Of a stretch of 64,000 nt of DNA, positions 43,170 to 55,075 are shown piece by piece (positions within the stretch are counted from its first letter, which is position 1; every line of letters starts with the position of its first letter). The translations under genes and the position numbers were made by a program. Below the pieces are notes generated by a model, which worked only from the letters and a program-made list of their open reading frames with translations, searched no databases and was not told the DNA's origin. The stretch is from Triplophysa rosa (Eukaryota; Chordata; Actinopteri; Cypriniformes; Nemacheilidae): the NCBI RefSeq assembly GCF_024868665.1, contig NC_079891.1:11451573-11515572 (forward strand), written 5' to 3'.

Positions 43170-44097
43170 ACTTACCGCTGGGAGACGTAGTCAAGCGGTG
43201 CGTAGCGTCTTTGAGATGTTGTCAGACAGAAGAACCGCTCCGATGCTGCTGGGGTGCAGGCCGTCAGGGCGGAAGAGCCTAGGTCGCTCCCAGAACATAT
43301 CAAAATTATCAACAAAGAGCAGCTTCTGTTCAATACACCATGACATCAACCATTTATTTAGAGCAAATAGTCTACTGAACTTTTCATTCCCTCGTCGGTA
43401 GGTAAGAAGCGGCCCTGATACGATGATCCTTCGCCGTGGGCGATGCGTTGCGTACCGTCTCTATCAGACTCCTGAAGTCCCTCTTCAGGATCTCCGACTG
43501 CCTCATCCTGACGTCATTCACCCCCGCGTGCAGCACGACAGCTCCAACTTTAGCATCGTCCTTCAGGATCGCAGGCACCTGCGCAGAGACATCAAGAACA
43601 TGGGCACCAGGAAAACAATGAGTGCGCACCTTACCTTTAGTGGAGGAAGCGCGTACGTTCCGGACGATTGAGTCTCCGATGACCACAGCGTTGCATTCCG
43701 TCTCGCAGAGGGCGGCAAAGCGGTTCCTGGTCGGGATCTCGAAGACCGGTGGCGGCGGTTGGGTCATCGCTCCAGTCCTAGCTCGCGCCTTTCGCCGTGG
43801 TTGTGCCGGTGCAGGAGTGAAGTTCATTTGGGCTGACTGTGTTCTCGAAGCCTGGGCTCTGTGCAGAGAAACACGCGGAGTAGAAGTGGAAGGAGTATTA
43901 AAATCGCGATGAAAATTTACCGCGGATTTGCGAGCGTCAGCTCTGGATGTTTCCAGTGCCGTTTTTCGTTCTCGCAGCCGTGTCTGCTTCTCTAGTAGAT
44001 CCTGGATCTGCTTCTCCACAGCCTCCAGTTCCGACTGAAGTGCGATCGTTTCCTCATCTGCACACAGAGGTACAAACACATCTGAAACATTAGCCAT
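43170..44097 (-). pseudogene. L2 ORF1 protein (esterase type), single frameshift
   Basis: The open part is 237 codons. A coiled coil runs near residues 15-57 (LEAVEKQIQDLLEKQTRLRE). A Pro- and Arg-rich linker follows, then an SGNH/GDSL-type esterase domain with VVIGDSIVRNVR near 140 and VVLHAGVNDVR near 190. Around 43430 a one-base indel shifts the frame and a stop follows at 43384. In the next frame the domain continues to about 43170, including the FRPDGLHPSS block with the catalytic Asp and His. In the family, ORF1 binds RNA and self-associates. Confidence 0.85.
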
Positions 44098-44399
44098 TAG
44101 TGATGTAATAATGAGAACAGTGTGTTAAGCAGTAAGCAGGCAGGCTGGGAATGCTAACAGCCTGAGGCTAATAGCAAGTGATCCGATAAAAATAAATTAT
44201 CTGTGCGTTTAAGTACGATTTTTGGTATGGGATATATTTAAGGATATGTTTTACCCTCTGAGAATAACAATTTAAAACACAAGTCTTAAGATATAACAAG
44301 AATAAACGATGTATTAAGAATAAGTTTGAAAGAGCTCCGACTCAAACCACGCGCTCTCAGCAAACAGGAAGTGACGAACGCCTCGAGACGAAGATGATG

Positions 44400-45363
44400 T
44401 GCACCGTGACAGCACACTCCACCTGTGGGACATCGACGTATCCTCTAGCTGCCTCACCATTGAGGGAAGAGAGGGCGACAGAACTAGTTTGACGTGGACG
44501 CGCCAAAAAAGGGGGCGTTCCAGGTCTTACTAAGTTCTTCAGCACTTCCGGTAAACACGGCACTGGGGGCTCAAACCCGAGGCACCATGTATCCAGCCGC
44601 AAGAGCCAGTGCGGGCACTGCAACCCAACGCTCACGGCGGCCCGGGAAAGCATGGCTGACATTTCGACGTCCGCTTCTTCCTGGGCTCGACCCCCGAGGG
44701 AGGGAGCTCCGAGGAATCGTCGGAGTCGGATGGCAGTAAGTCACCCTCCGATGCTGCAAGGGACATCTCATCATCACCCACCATTTCCTAATACGTGGTC
44801 GAGGGACAAGACGGTGGGGACACCTCGTCTCCTGGGGAACGGTCAGATGAGCGAGACGAGGTGCGAACGGTCCGCGAGCCAGTGGCTGACGGATTAACGC
44901 TCACAGTAATCCTCATATTTCCCACACAGCCACCTGTGAACGCAACATCTGAAACGTCAACTGCCCGCAGTGCGGGCAGGACGTATCCACAACGTCTGCC
45001 CCAGCGTGCTGGAAGCAGACATCGTGTCCGTCCCCCCATGACAACAGCGCGACATGCCACGCTGGAGAAATTTGCTCTTTTAGAGAGAAAACTCGAACAC
45101 TTCTGGCACTGCCGAGACGCCCAGGGGAAGTCGCCGCAGGAAGGGACAGTCCGCTGCACCACGTCATAAGATTCCAGCAGTAATTCGGCGTAGAGTTTGA
45201 AGTCGATCATGTGTGAAGGCTCCGAAGAACAAAAGGTAAATGAATGAGCACGCCGTCTTCCTTTTATACCCGGATATCCGGGGGCGGAGTCCGGCATGCA
45301 AATTTCATTCGCGAACACCATCTGTCGGTTCGACACAACGCCGAGAGACCGACAGAAAGGGAA
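44400..45363 (-). mobile_element. DIRS copy D, 5' part beyond the L2 insertion
   Basis: Resumes with TGCACCGTGACAGCACACTC, continuing the gag sequence cut at 39085. It then runs through the gag N-terminus and ends with the terminal repeat (CGACACAACGCCGAGAGACC to GACAGAAAGGGAAA). The terminal repeat is shortened internally compared with copy B. Confidence 0.88.
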
Positions 45364-45925
45364 AGACATGTTTATTTCTTTGGTCTGCTAAAAACCATCA
45401 ATTCATGTTTTTAGGAATTTAATTGTCTGGACTTCGGCTGGTAAGGAGGGTTCGTTTACTGGACCTCAAGCAATTTTAGTTGAAGACTCCTGGCCTAGGC
45501 CATCTTTGTGTAGAGCAACAATTATTTTTTTCAGATCCTCAGAGATTTCTTTGCCATGAGGTGCCATGTTGAACTTCCAGTGACCTGTATGAGAAAGTGA
45601 GAGCGATAACACCAAATTTAACACACCCGCTCCCTTGTAACACTAACAAATCACATGACACCAGGGAGGGAAAATGGCTAAATGGGCCCAATTTGGACAT
45701 TTTCACTTAGGGGTGTACTCACTTTTGTTGCCAGTGGTTTAGACATTAATGGCTGTGTGTTGAGTTATTTTGAGGGGACAACAAATTTACACTGTTATAC
45801 AAGCTGTACACTCACTACTTTACATTGTAGCAAAGTTTCATTTCTTCAGTGTTGTCACATGAAAGGTATAATAAAATATTTACATAATGTGAGGGGTGTA
45901 CTCACTTCTGTGAGATACTGTATAT
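45364..45925. mobile_element. Tc1-like transposon terminal fragment
   Basis: Contains GGGGTGTACTCACTTTTGTT and GAGGGGTGTACTCACTTCTG, the long sub-terminal and terminal repeats of a fish Tc1-like family. The left 150 bases resemble transposase-flanking sequence, but no coding frame survives. It adjoins the end of DIRS copy D. Confidence 0.6.
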
Positions 45926-45929
45926 GAAT

Positions 45930-46302
45930 AAAAGATGAGGCTGATGGTTAATACTGTCCTTGATGATTGCAGGAGATTGTGAGGGCTGGTGAATACAGGG
46001 GTGAATATGGTGATTAGGGTGGCTTGTGGTGAGGATGGCTGGGTCAGTCAAATACTCAGACGAATACACTGAAGACCACACAGAAGACAGATGAAGAAGA
46101 CGATCAGGCTGAAGACTTTCGACGACGGATGATCTAGGCAAGTAAGAAGGTGAGTTTAAAAGGATTGAGTTTGTATACGCAAGCAAGACCAGACGATGAC
46201 TGAGTGCTCGTGCAGTGTCTTTATGTTGGTGCTAATGAGTGGAGTGATGAGAGACAGATGTGTGGTGGAGGTGTGATGAGACAGCCTGGCGTCTCCGTCA
46301 CA
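45930..46302 (-). repeat. Probable 3' LTR of the Gypsy remnant
   Basis: On the minus strand a polypurine tract GGAGGGGGAGTAC directly precedes TGTGACGGAGACGCC, the expected start of a 3' LTR at about 46302. The far end is not clear. An AATAAA-like signal is not obvious, though TTTTATTC lies near 45927. No 5' LTR is present. Confidence 0.55.
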
Positions 46303-47708
46303 GTACTCCCCCTCCATGGCCCGCTCCTTAGGGCTGCGGGTAAACTGGGATGCTCGTGGTGGAAGGTGGTCAGGAGAGCAGGGTCCAGAATGTCATCCCT
46401 TGGGACCCAGGACCGTTCCTCTGGTCCGTAGCCCTCCCAGACGACCAGGTACTCCAATCTGCCACCACGGAGTCCAGGATCTCCTTAACAGAGTAGATAG
46501 TTCCATCCTACAAGTCCAGCTGAGGGGGAGTTCAGGCTGACCAGGCTCGTTGGAAAGATGAGAAGGGGTGAGTGGTAGGTTTTCAATAATGATACGTGGA
46601 ATGCTGGATGAATACGGTAGGAAGGGGAGAGCTTGAGGAGGTATGTGACTGAATTTATTTCCGGGTTATGGGGAAGGGGCCAATTAATCTGGGACTTAAC
46701 TTGCGAAAGGGGAGTTTTAGCCAGATGTCCTTCGTGGTGAGCCACACCCTCTTTCCAGGTCGATACTGCGGGGTATCCTTCCGTATAGCGTGGGCCTGGA
46801 TCTTTTGGCGTCGGATGGCTCTCTGAAGGTGATGGTGAGTGTTGTCCAAGCCTCTTTCACTCTCCCGGAACCAGTGGTTGATGGCAGGTACCTCAGATGG
46901 TTCCCCTGACCAGGGAAACAGGGGTGGCTAATACCAGAGTGTGCAATGGAATGGAGTTGATGATGGGAGTTTTGGGCATACTCGGCTCAGCACATGAACT
47001 GTCTCCAGGACTCCTGGTGATCATGGCAGAACATCTGGAGGATTCTCCCGATCTCCTGGATTTCCCTTTCTGCCTGCTCATTCGACTGCAGGTGGTATCC
47101 TGAGGACTAACTCACAGTCACCCCCAGAAGAGTAAAAAATGCACGCCATACCCGTGAAATGAACTGGGGTCCGTAGACCGTAGTACCGAAATACATGTTG
47201 AAGCAGCAGTTCTGCACTTTCCATTGCTGTGGGAAAACCTTTAAAAGGGATTAAGCGGCATGACTTTGGGGTTGAAAATTATCTAGGATTACAAAAATAC
47301 ATGTGTTACCATAGGATGAAGGTAAGTCGGTGATGAAGGGAGAGGATGGAGCTTTCCTTCGGGGAGGTGCCTGAAGCTCCTGGAGGTGGCACATGCTCTA
47401 AAGGCTTTGATGAACCGTTTCACATCCGCTGCCATTCCAGACCACCAGAAGCTCTATGTGAGAAGCGAGAGAGTTCCATTGGTCCCCGGATGGCCAGTGC
47501 CCAGTGTTCTGTGAACAGAGTTGATGATATTAGTACGTTCCGTGCGTGGTACATACATGTGGTCCGGAAGACACCCTGGTGGACAGTTGTTGGGGGCATT
47601 GGCAGAGGTAACCAATAGTATCCAGCTATGGAACCGCAGCTGCAGTTTCTGAACAGCGGTCACAGAATGAGGGGGCGGAGCTTTCGTTCTTAGACGAAGT
47701 CGCGCCAC
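46221..47708 (-). pseudogene. Ty3/Gypsy chromovirus pol remnant: integrase and chromodomain
   Basis: Pieces from right to left are: an integrase zinc-binding region (HRTLGTGHPGTNGTLSLL, about 47708-47454); the end of the core and linker (SRQKGKSRRSGESSRC, then [20 protein letters not shown]); the GPFPITRK and YRIHPAFHVSLLKTYH block that precedes Gypsy chromodomains; and a chromodomain [20 protein letters not shown] near 46457-46400. Several frame changes and an interruption near 47250 break it. Protease, RT and RNase H are missing. The family inserts through DDE integrase, and the chromodomain targets chromatin. Confidence 0.78.
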
Positions 47709-48065
47709 CTAGAGTCACACCTTGGAGTGTGATTTGCTATTGTTACACACGAAAACGTCATATTCTTAAATAAGGCTTATTTTCAGGTCTTACATGTGTG
47801 AGTTATAATAATACATTAAGGTATGGTACAAAAAGCCATTTAAAACATCAATCTTGTTTAGAATTATTGTATAACGAATGTGTTTCATTGTATTAGCTTA
47901 TTGTGTTCCTGTTGATGGTGTTAGAAATAATGTTTCAAACTTGAGGGCATTTTGTATGATTGTATTAGTTTTATGGTTAAAAAAACTGCAGCATTATTTT
48001 AAACGAAACATCATTTAAATCAAACATTACATACTGTAAAACAAATTATAAAAATTACTCTAAAA
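47709..48065. other. Unassigned AT-rich gap
   Basis: No recognisable feature apart from the end of the Gypsy remnant on the left. Confidence 0.3.
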
Positions 48066-48412
48066 TTAAACTCTTAGGCCCAGTTTGTCATGACATTCCG
48101 TTAAAAAAAACTCCATGTCGTGCCCGAACATAAAATGAAATGTAAAGGTCTCCCTTGCAGCTTCAAGTCCTTTCATGAGATCGTTGAGGGCCTCTTTCCT
48201 GTCCTCCTCATTCATCCTAAAAATAGAAGGCTCTTCCACTAGGCCCTTGAGCAGATGTCTATTTAAATGGAGCCATTTCACAGCTTCTGTCATGTGTCAG
48301 ATGACTAGGAGCTCCTTTACATCATATTAGTAAAAGAAATCTTGCTTTAATATTTTTTTATAAATGCAATGTTTGCAAAGATATCAATATTATACATTAT
48401 ATATACAGTATA

Positions 48413-48419
48413 TATACAG

Positions 48420-48448
<29 letters not shown>
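48413..48448. repeat. TA microsatellite
   Basis: A run of about 15 TA units between 48420 and 48448, preceded by two ATATACAGT units. Confidence 0.9.
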
Positions 48449-48453
<5 letters not shown>

Positions 48454-49134
48454 CATTTAAATTTAAGACATACTTCACCGCTGCTAAGTGTAGCTTGTTC
48501 CTCACTTGTAAGGGCCTCTTGAAGATCTGTACTATACATTTCTTTGTTAATTTAGAATTGGTTAATTGGTTAGTATTGCAAATGCAATAGATGTCCATTA
48601 CGTACCTTTCTGAGAAAACCCCAAAGTTTTCCAGAAGAATAAGAGTCCACCATCTCCGTATGTTTGGAAAGTCACACTTGAAAATAAAAATAGAGAAATT
48701 TTGAAATATCATGCTACAAAATCATACATATCAATTACTTAAATTGGTAATTACTTACAGATGTAAAATCAAAGGGCGCTCCCAAGATGAGATGCAAAGC
48801 ATACTGAAAAAAATCTCTTATTAAATAAAATCATTGTTTCTAAGTACTCAATTATCATACAAAACTCATAACTCATAACACATAGTTACAAACTCATAAT
48901 TCGTCTCACCATCAACATGAAAACTCCACAGTCCACTCCACCAAACTGTTGAGGTATATCCTAAATAGGATAGCATGAGGTTATAAATTAATAAGTTGTC
49001 CAAACTTTTGGACATTTTTAAAATAACTATGAGTAACTATAAAGATAAATCTGCCATATGCTTTTATATACAATAAATAAAGCCATTATTAAAACAATGC
49101 AATGTTAACATCTTTTCTAAATTTTGCTTTGTCA

Positions 49135-49316
49135 CACCATAGGACACATGTACGATTAATCCGCCAACTACCCTTATATTTCTTAAAATTAAGGTAATGC
49201 CGAAATACAACATGTGCTCCGAAAAGTAATCGAACCTTTTACAGAAAAAAATGTTCTGTACAATAAAACATGGCAACTTTAAGCTTCAGTAAGTTGATAC
49301 AGTCATGCACAAATTC
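49135..49316. repeat. Left arm of inverted duplication
   Basis: CACCATAGGACACATGTACG up to CAAATTCAATATTTAA is the reverse complement of 50090-50282, with few differences. It lies in the probable intron of the Ulp1-like gene. Confidence 0.88.
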
Positions 49317-49918
49317 AATATTTAACAAATAACGTCACATACGATCCTTATTTAATACAAAATTCAAAAGACATTGCACAAAACTCACCATTTTCTCCGC
49401 CAATCTCGTCAATAACTCCGCCATCACTTCCGTTCTGTAGCCGTGGTTCTGAAAATGTTGCTGCGATTCCGCAGCTGGACATGTCTCGAGGTAACGGCTT
49501 CACTGAAGGTCCAACAGATGGTGTTAACGAAGATGGATTCAGTGAGGATGGGTTCATCAGATGGGTATGACATAGTCAGAATGCATGACATAGCATGATA
49601 CCCAATCTTTAATAAATGTCACAATCAGCTGCTGTGTCATTATTTATCAATAAGGATTTTTTTTGTCATTCACTCTTATAAGCAGTTTATACGAATGCTG
49701 TACATCAATTCTGTGCAAGACTTTGAGTTTATCTAATGCCACATACGGAAAAAAAATGTTTAAATCAAAATGAAAATAGCCTCAGGATCATTTTCTAAAG
49801 TATGCCTTTATTGATGTGATGTGCTTTATTCAGAGGTAAACAATTGTAGGCTATAATGTGTTGATGAGGGGCGAACAGAGTGAAAACTTTACAGTGTATA
49901 GGAAACATCTCTGTTACG

Positions 49919-51377
49919 TTTGTAACCCTCGGTTCCCTGATGGAGGGAACGAGACGTTGTGTCGAACCGACAGATGGGGTTCATCCCTGAGAACCAATCG
50001 CTTCCGACTACTTAGAAAAGGCCAATGAAAATTGGCGAATGAAATTTGCATGCCGGACTCCGCATGCAAATGAAATATTGAAAAGTATTGAAATATTGAA
50101 TTTGTGCATGACTGTATCAACTTACTGAAGCTTAAAGTTGTTGCCATGTTTTATTGTACAGAACATTTTTTTCTGTAAATGGTTCGATTACTTTTCGGAG
50201 CACATGTTGTATTTGGGCATTACCTTAATTTTAAGAAATATAAGGGTAGTTGGCGGATTAATCGTACATGTGTCCTATGGTGCTACACCCAACACCTTCG
50301 CGAGGTTCTACAACCTCCACGTAGAGCCGGTGTCAGCCTGCATGGCAACATGTAGGACCGGCAACTGGTAGGGTGTACGCCTATATTGGTTATTTTCCCC
50401 CTCTCTCGAGTGGGTCAGTATACCGATCCAGCCTCCCTTCTTTCCCCACTGGGCGAAGAACAGGCACTCCATCCATCACTAAGCAAGCACCTTCTGGGGC
50501 GGGCTGGGCAGAGCAGCCCTGCCCCTTAGGCCGGGTTCCCGGAGTTATTTGCATCATAGCTCTAACCGGACCTACTGCTACCAGACGTTGCAAACCCCCA
50601 GTAGGGCGGTTCCGTCTGATGTATCCTCATGCTGGTTCCCACCTTGGTAACCCATGATCTCCCCAGGTGGACCTCCACCTCGCGGTTTACTCTTCAGCCG
50701 CACTTTCTTCCCATGAGTTCTCCCCTATCGGTGAGACCATGTGGTATGTCCACTAGACTCCTCCCTGCGGTAGGATGTGGTCTCTGTAGCGCATCCCCCA
50801 CGTGAGGAAGTAGCGCTTACCCAGTGGCCTTACGGTTCCGGGCGGCTTCTCGCTGTTAGAGAAACAAGGCCGCCGCCTGTGAGGCCGAAGGTAGGGGCCT
50901 TCCCACCTTTCAAGGAAGCTCTGGGACCCCCTACCTACCCACTGGTAGGTTACAATTTCGCGGTAGCGCTCTCGGCTGACACTCCCAGGCCTGTCACCGT
51001 CGCTTCGTTGAGATTGTGACAGGGCACAGTGTTATGGCGTTTTCCATTGGAACCCCATCTGTCGGTTCAACACAATGTCGAGAGACCGACAGAAAGGGAA
51101 CGTCTCGGTTACATTTGTAACGTTGTCTCCTCCTTGCCACAACACGTGCTGTCCTCTGCAGCAGTCGTGAGAGGTCTCAGGCTCTTCAGAACAAAGGTGA
51201 ATGAATGAAGCACGCCGTCTCCCTTTTATACCCGGTTTCCGGGGGCGGAGTCCGGCATGCAAATTTCATTCGCCAATTTTCATTGGCCTTTTCTAAGTAG
51301 TCGGAAGCGATTGGTTCTCAGGGACGAACCGCATCTGTCGGTTCGACACAACGTCGAGAGACCGACAGAAAGGGAAC
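49919..51377. mobile_element. DIRS remnant copy F, only termini and 3' region
   Basis: Left terminus at about 49925-50068 (GAGACGTTGTGTCGAACCGA to GCATGCCGGACTCCG) and right terminus at 51237-51377 are inverted to each other. The 3' non-coding region fills 50283-51060, and the complementary block lies near 51060-51150. All coding sequence is gone. Between the left terminus and the 3' region sits a roughly 190-bp copy of host flank (50090-50282) in inverted orientation. Confidence 0.82.
50090..50282. repeat. Right arm of inverted duplication, inside DIRS copy F
   Basis: Reverse complement of 49135-49316. It ends exactly at GTCCTATGGTG, where DIRS sequence CTACACCCAACACCTTCG begins. Confidence 0.88.
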
Positions 51378-52455
51378 TGTATTGTAATGCTCCAGCATCA
51401 CATTATGTAAACTGCATTTATAACCAAGAACTAACAAGCCCACACTGGGCTTCCCTCCTTTTCTTTTGGTCGACAGCTTATAAGCGTTCTTAGTTCAGTG
51501 TTTTTTAGCTTGTTTACTGGCCACCTTGTCACATGGCAGCTTTTAAACATTGTTCTGTTCTTTGTTATAAATCAGAAATGACAAGAAGGCCGCTTCTCCC
51601 AAAAAGTCAATGGAGATGGTTGGATTGTTCCCCACAGCTTTTCAGTTTATGACGTGTGTCGCTCTGTTTCTATGTGTTTTACCCATGTTCTGCGGATATC
51701 ATAGTGAGCATAGCGGGAGAGAGGGCCCAGCGAAGGGGGTTGCTGTGATATTGTTGAGCGTTATATTAAGATAACAATGGTCAATGGTTTCAATGGTCAG
51801 CCCTCAGCGGCCCCCTCAAAAGCGGGGCCTGCCTTGTCTGCCCCATTGCCACACCTCTGGCCGTCCGTGCACTCATGTTTTGGGTACGACTGCAGCGCAG
51901 GCGGCACAGACCTCGGCGGGGGCCTTTAGAATCATCCTAATCCTCGCCCCTTACTGAGCCAATGCCCAGGGACCATACATAATGAAAAAAAATGTATATC
52001 TTGAATGCACTGTAAGTCACTTTGGATAAAAGCGTCTGCTAATTGTAAAGGTATAAAATGAAATACTGGATGTTAGTTGCCACATATTTCCTCGTTATGT
52101 TAAACATTTAGATGTGGTTATCATAATATATAACAAAATCTGCATGCAAAATCTGTAATCCACTTAAGAAAATCGCTTACAATACAACATTTAACATTAT
52201 CACTGAAAAGCTTTTCAGAATGCGATGCCAGGTTTATTGTGCCATAATTTACCCATATTTTTGTGTAAATACTGTTTAACCAGAAAAATCAATTATAGTG
52301 TGAAAGTAGCCTAATGCAGATCAGACATACTTATTGTGTAGTCATCTCTGCTTTCTCATCCAGTCAATAATGCAACATGCCTCCTTCTAGACACCTGTCT
52401 TGCTGTCTGTTTAAGCAAGCAGCTAATACATATATATTTTGAAGAAAACTTATAG
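51378..52455. other. Unassigned region with one LINE/SINE-type tail
   Basis: At about 52013-52055 the sequence GTAAGTCACTTTGGATAAAA then GCGTCTGCTAA matches, reversed, the common fish retroposon tail also seen at 55520-55565. GC-rich sequence at 51795-51955 has no recognised coding content. Confidence 0.4.
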
Positions 52456-52640
52456 CCAAACAGTTATTGGACCCCATTGACTACTATAGTAGGAAAAATT
52501 ACTAATTACTAATATATTTTTTTAACACAGGAGAATATATTTTGAAGAATGTAGGACTACAAACAGTTACGGGGCACTTTTGACTATACAATTGTAGTTT
52601 TTCCTACCATGGTAGTCAATGGGGTCCAAGAACTGTTTGG
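52456..52640. mobile_element. Palindromic MITE, about 185 bp
   Basis: The arms CCAAACAGTTATTGGACCCC and, inverted, CCAAACAGTTCTTGGACCCC continue as CATTGACTAC-TAG-AGGAAAAA for about 43 bp. The short centre is AT-rich. The superfamily is not assigned. Confidence 0.8.
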
Positions 52641-53491
52641 TTACAAGCATTAGTTTTCTATATTTCTCTGTGTTCAACTAAATAAACAAATTTATACAGA
52701 TTTGGAACAACTAGAGTGTATGTAATCCATGACAGAATTTTCATTTTTGGGTGAACTATTTCTTTAATGTTGAATAAGCAGCCTATTACTTTACTATATA
52801 TTCGGTGTCTTCCATATTTGTGCAGTACGTAGCAGGGCTTGAATTTTGGTGTGGGATTGAAGGGACTGCACATAATTTATATTTTAAAGTGAATAATGTC
52901 TCTGGACACTCTAGAAGTTCTGCGTTCGGATCAGTACTCCCAGCCCCGCCCATGACCTGCCTGTGGTCATGGTTCCCAAACGACGTTTCTGCATTCGCAG
53001 AATGCTTAGTAAACAAAATCCCGAACAACATGCATTTGCTTCATTTCAAATAAATCCTCAAACGCGAACAAATGAAATCAACATGTGAAACAGCTTGTCT
53101 TTATTCTCACAATCAGCACCGGTCTCCTCCATCTCTCGCATCGCCGTGGGATGAGTCACACTGATCTCATTTAAACTAGTTAGTGTGAATGCAACACTCG
53201 CAGATTCAACCCTTTTGAGTCTGTGAATATTGTCGGCTCAGTTATTACATGATTCTAAATTCAGTTCCATCTAGAGCCATATTGTTAATTGTTTAAATGT
53301 ATGACTGCGTGTTTGTTCATGTTATGCGCGAGAATAATGTTATGCGTAACTGTACTAACAACACTGGTACACACTGCTGCTGCTGAAAAATGACCTTATA
53401 TGTATTAAAGGCAGGAAAAATATAGCCAAATATATCTGCCGACCAGTCTCTCCCGCTAGTGCTTGCGCTCACTCTCATTCTCACTCTGCTA

Positions 53492-53762
53492 TTAAAGGGA
53501 TATTTCAGGCAAGAAACAAAATGGCCCCATGTTTTACTCACCCTCAAGGCATCCTAACTGAATATGACTTTCTTCTTGAAGAATAATGCAGTCGGAGTTA
53601 TATTACCACATATCCTTTTACTTCTATGCTACTTCTAAGATCAAAGAACGGCTCGACACGGCTCCGTGGACTTAACAAAGGTTTAGCTTCCATTATCCCA
53701 TTGCTGCGCGTGAACCAGTAAAACATGGGGAAATGTTTTTTCTGCCTGAAATATCCTTTTAA
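53492..53762. mobile_element. TTAA-flanked MITE, about 271 bp
   Basis: TTAA at both ends. The inverted termini are AAGGGATATTTCAGGCA on the left and AAAGGATATTTCAGGCA on the right, followed by related CATGTTTTACT blocks. TTAA targets fit piggyBac- or Kolobok-type mobilisation (inference). Confidence 0.75.
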
Positions 53763-55075
53763 GGGACGATAATTTGAACCTGTCATGCAAGGGCGTAAGT
53801 TTGATTTTGACATTGGTGGGGACATACAATTGGTCTGCAGAGCCGCATTGTCACTAAAGTTTAGAGCAGTGTACTTGACTTATTTAAACAATATATATTT
53901 TAACAATACTTTCTATAGTTTTCTACACTGTTCTTCATTGTTGTCACTCTCATTGCTACACTGTCTATTGCTGTCTACAGCAAGATCAGTTTCCTTAGAA
54001 ATACACCAGAATATACAATTAGCTACTCAGTATTAACTACTTTATGTTCAAATGCATCTACAGTCTGGCCAAAAACTACTTTTATACGTACATACTGTAT
54101 ATTGTTTTTAAACTACTGTATCTGAGTGCTTAATAGACCTATATAACAGTGCAACCTTAATATAACTTTAATATAATGCACAACAAATAACACAATCATG
54201 TTTATCTATTTTTCCAATGATCAGAGTAAGGACTTAATCGCAGTAACGTTTACATGATATGAGAACACCTCTTTGCTCCCATTTACATGGAAGTTTTATT
54301 GGTCTGATTATTTTCTATAATACAGAATATATTCATGTGAATCGCGTCCAATGCAAAACACTGTTATGTGGACGAACTTTATAGTTATTTGTCGACGTAA
54401 TGAATATAGAAATATGATGGAAAATGTCTCTGTAACGGTTGTGTTCGCGCTGTTTCTGTATGAAGGTAAGGGGCAGAGACTGCTGACAGCAAGTTCAGAC
54501 TGTCATGTTTACGATGAATTTGCGCTTAAGGTGCATGACAGAAGCAGATGCGCACCTTGATCAGAGCAGCATAAATGCGATTAAGGTGTTTACATGCTTT
54601 CATATTGTGATTAAAACCGGCGTACGCTATATGTTACTTTCATTGTGCTTACTGCAATTATGAGCTTAATCACATTATTTAAATCGAATGATTGTGTTTA
54701 CATGAGGTAAAGTGTAATCGCAGTATTGCCAAAATCCTTATAATTGCATTATTAGGGTGCATTTAAAAGTAGTCATTGTTTGACCTCATCTGTGACTCTG
54801 CCTCTCTACAACACGACAGAACTGCTTCTGTCACCTGACCTGACCTGAAAAAATAATGCATTAATGCATTCCATATGAACACATTTATGGCTTTATATGG
54901 CAAAGACATTGATTGCTTACTATAATTATTACAAATGCCATAAACAATAGGGGATTGTGAAGCACTGTTCCTGAATCAATATGTGAGGCAACTTGTCTCA
55001 TATGTTTTGTCAATAAACTGTTGGTAAGAATGTTTTCTTACCAATAGCCTGCTTAATCATGCGCATGGTGTGGTG
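53763..55075. other. Unassigned AT-rich region
   Basis: No supported gene. An open frame near 54351-54560 shows no domain or splice context. Some GTTTACATGATATGAG and TTTACATG motifs near 54250-54720 hint at a dispersed repeat. Confidence 0.35.

Larger units (their letters stand above)
39086..44399 (-). mobile_element. L2-clade LINE, copy 1, near full length
   Basis: A 5.3-kb LINE with 5' region, esterase-type ORF1, full ORF2, a 3' region and a terminal TTGAA repeat (39086-39106 on the opposite strand). ORF1 type, RT signature and tail fit the L2 clade of fish. It is inserted in gag of DIRS copy D. I can see no target duplication: the left junction is CAGGCACAAG and the right is GATGATG then TGCACCG. 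One frameshift in ORF1 is the only coding lesion I find. Confidence 0.92.
48066..49560 (-). pseudogene. Ulp1-like protease gene fragment with SMC5-like C-terminus
   Basis: Exon-like blocks on the minus strand, with GT-AG borders: about 49560-49387 (RDMSSCGIAATFSEPRLQNG), 48960-48910 (DIPQQFGGVDCGVFMLM), 48803-48759 (YALHLILGAPFDFTS), 48676-48606 (CDFPNIRRWWTLILLENFG), one near 48530-48480, and 48285-48066. The second carries the Gln and Cys of a Ulp1/SENP catalytic centre. The catalytic His and Asp should lie in an earlier exon I cannot find. The last exon (EAVKWLHLNRHLLKG, FGHDMEFFLTECHDKLGLRV, then a stop) resembles the SMC5 hinge-proximal region. Introns stay phase-consistent over three exons. 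It may be a 5'-truncated gene, a transposon-captured gene, or two neighbours. Confidence 0.5.

Noticed and set aside
39086..44399. Target-site duplication around L2 copy 1
   Set aside because: The flanks CAGGCACAAG and TGCACCG fit uninterrupted DIRS gag sequence, with no repeated bases I can defend.
48066..49560. Calling the Ulp1-like exons a Zisupton or KDZ transposon
   Set aside because: I see no transposase, SWIM zinc finger or terminal repeats near them, so the link would be a guess.
54351..54560. 69-codon ORF as a possible small gene
   Set aside because: No domain, no splice or promoter context, and surrounding sequence looks like AT-rich repeat.
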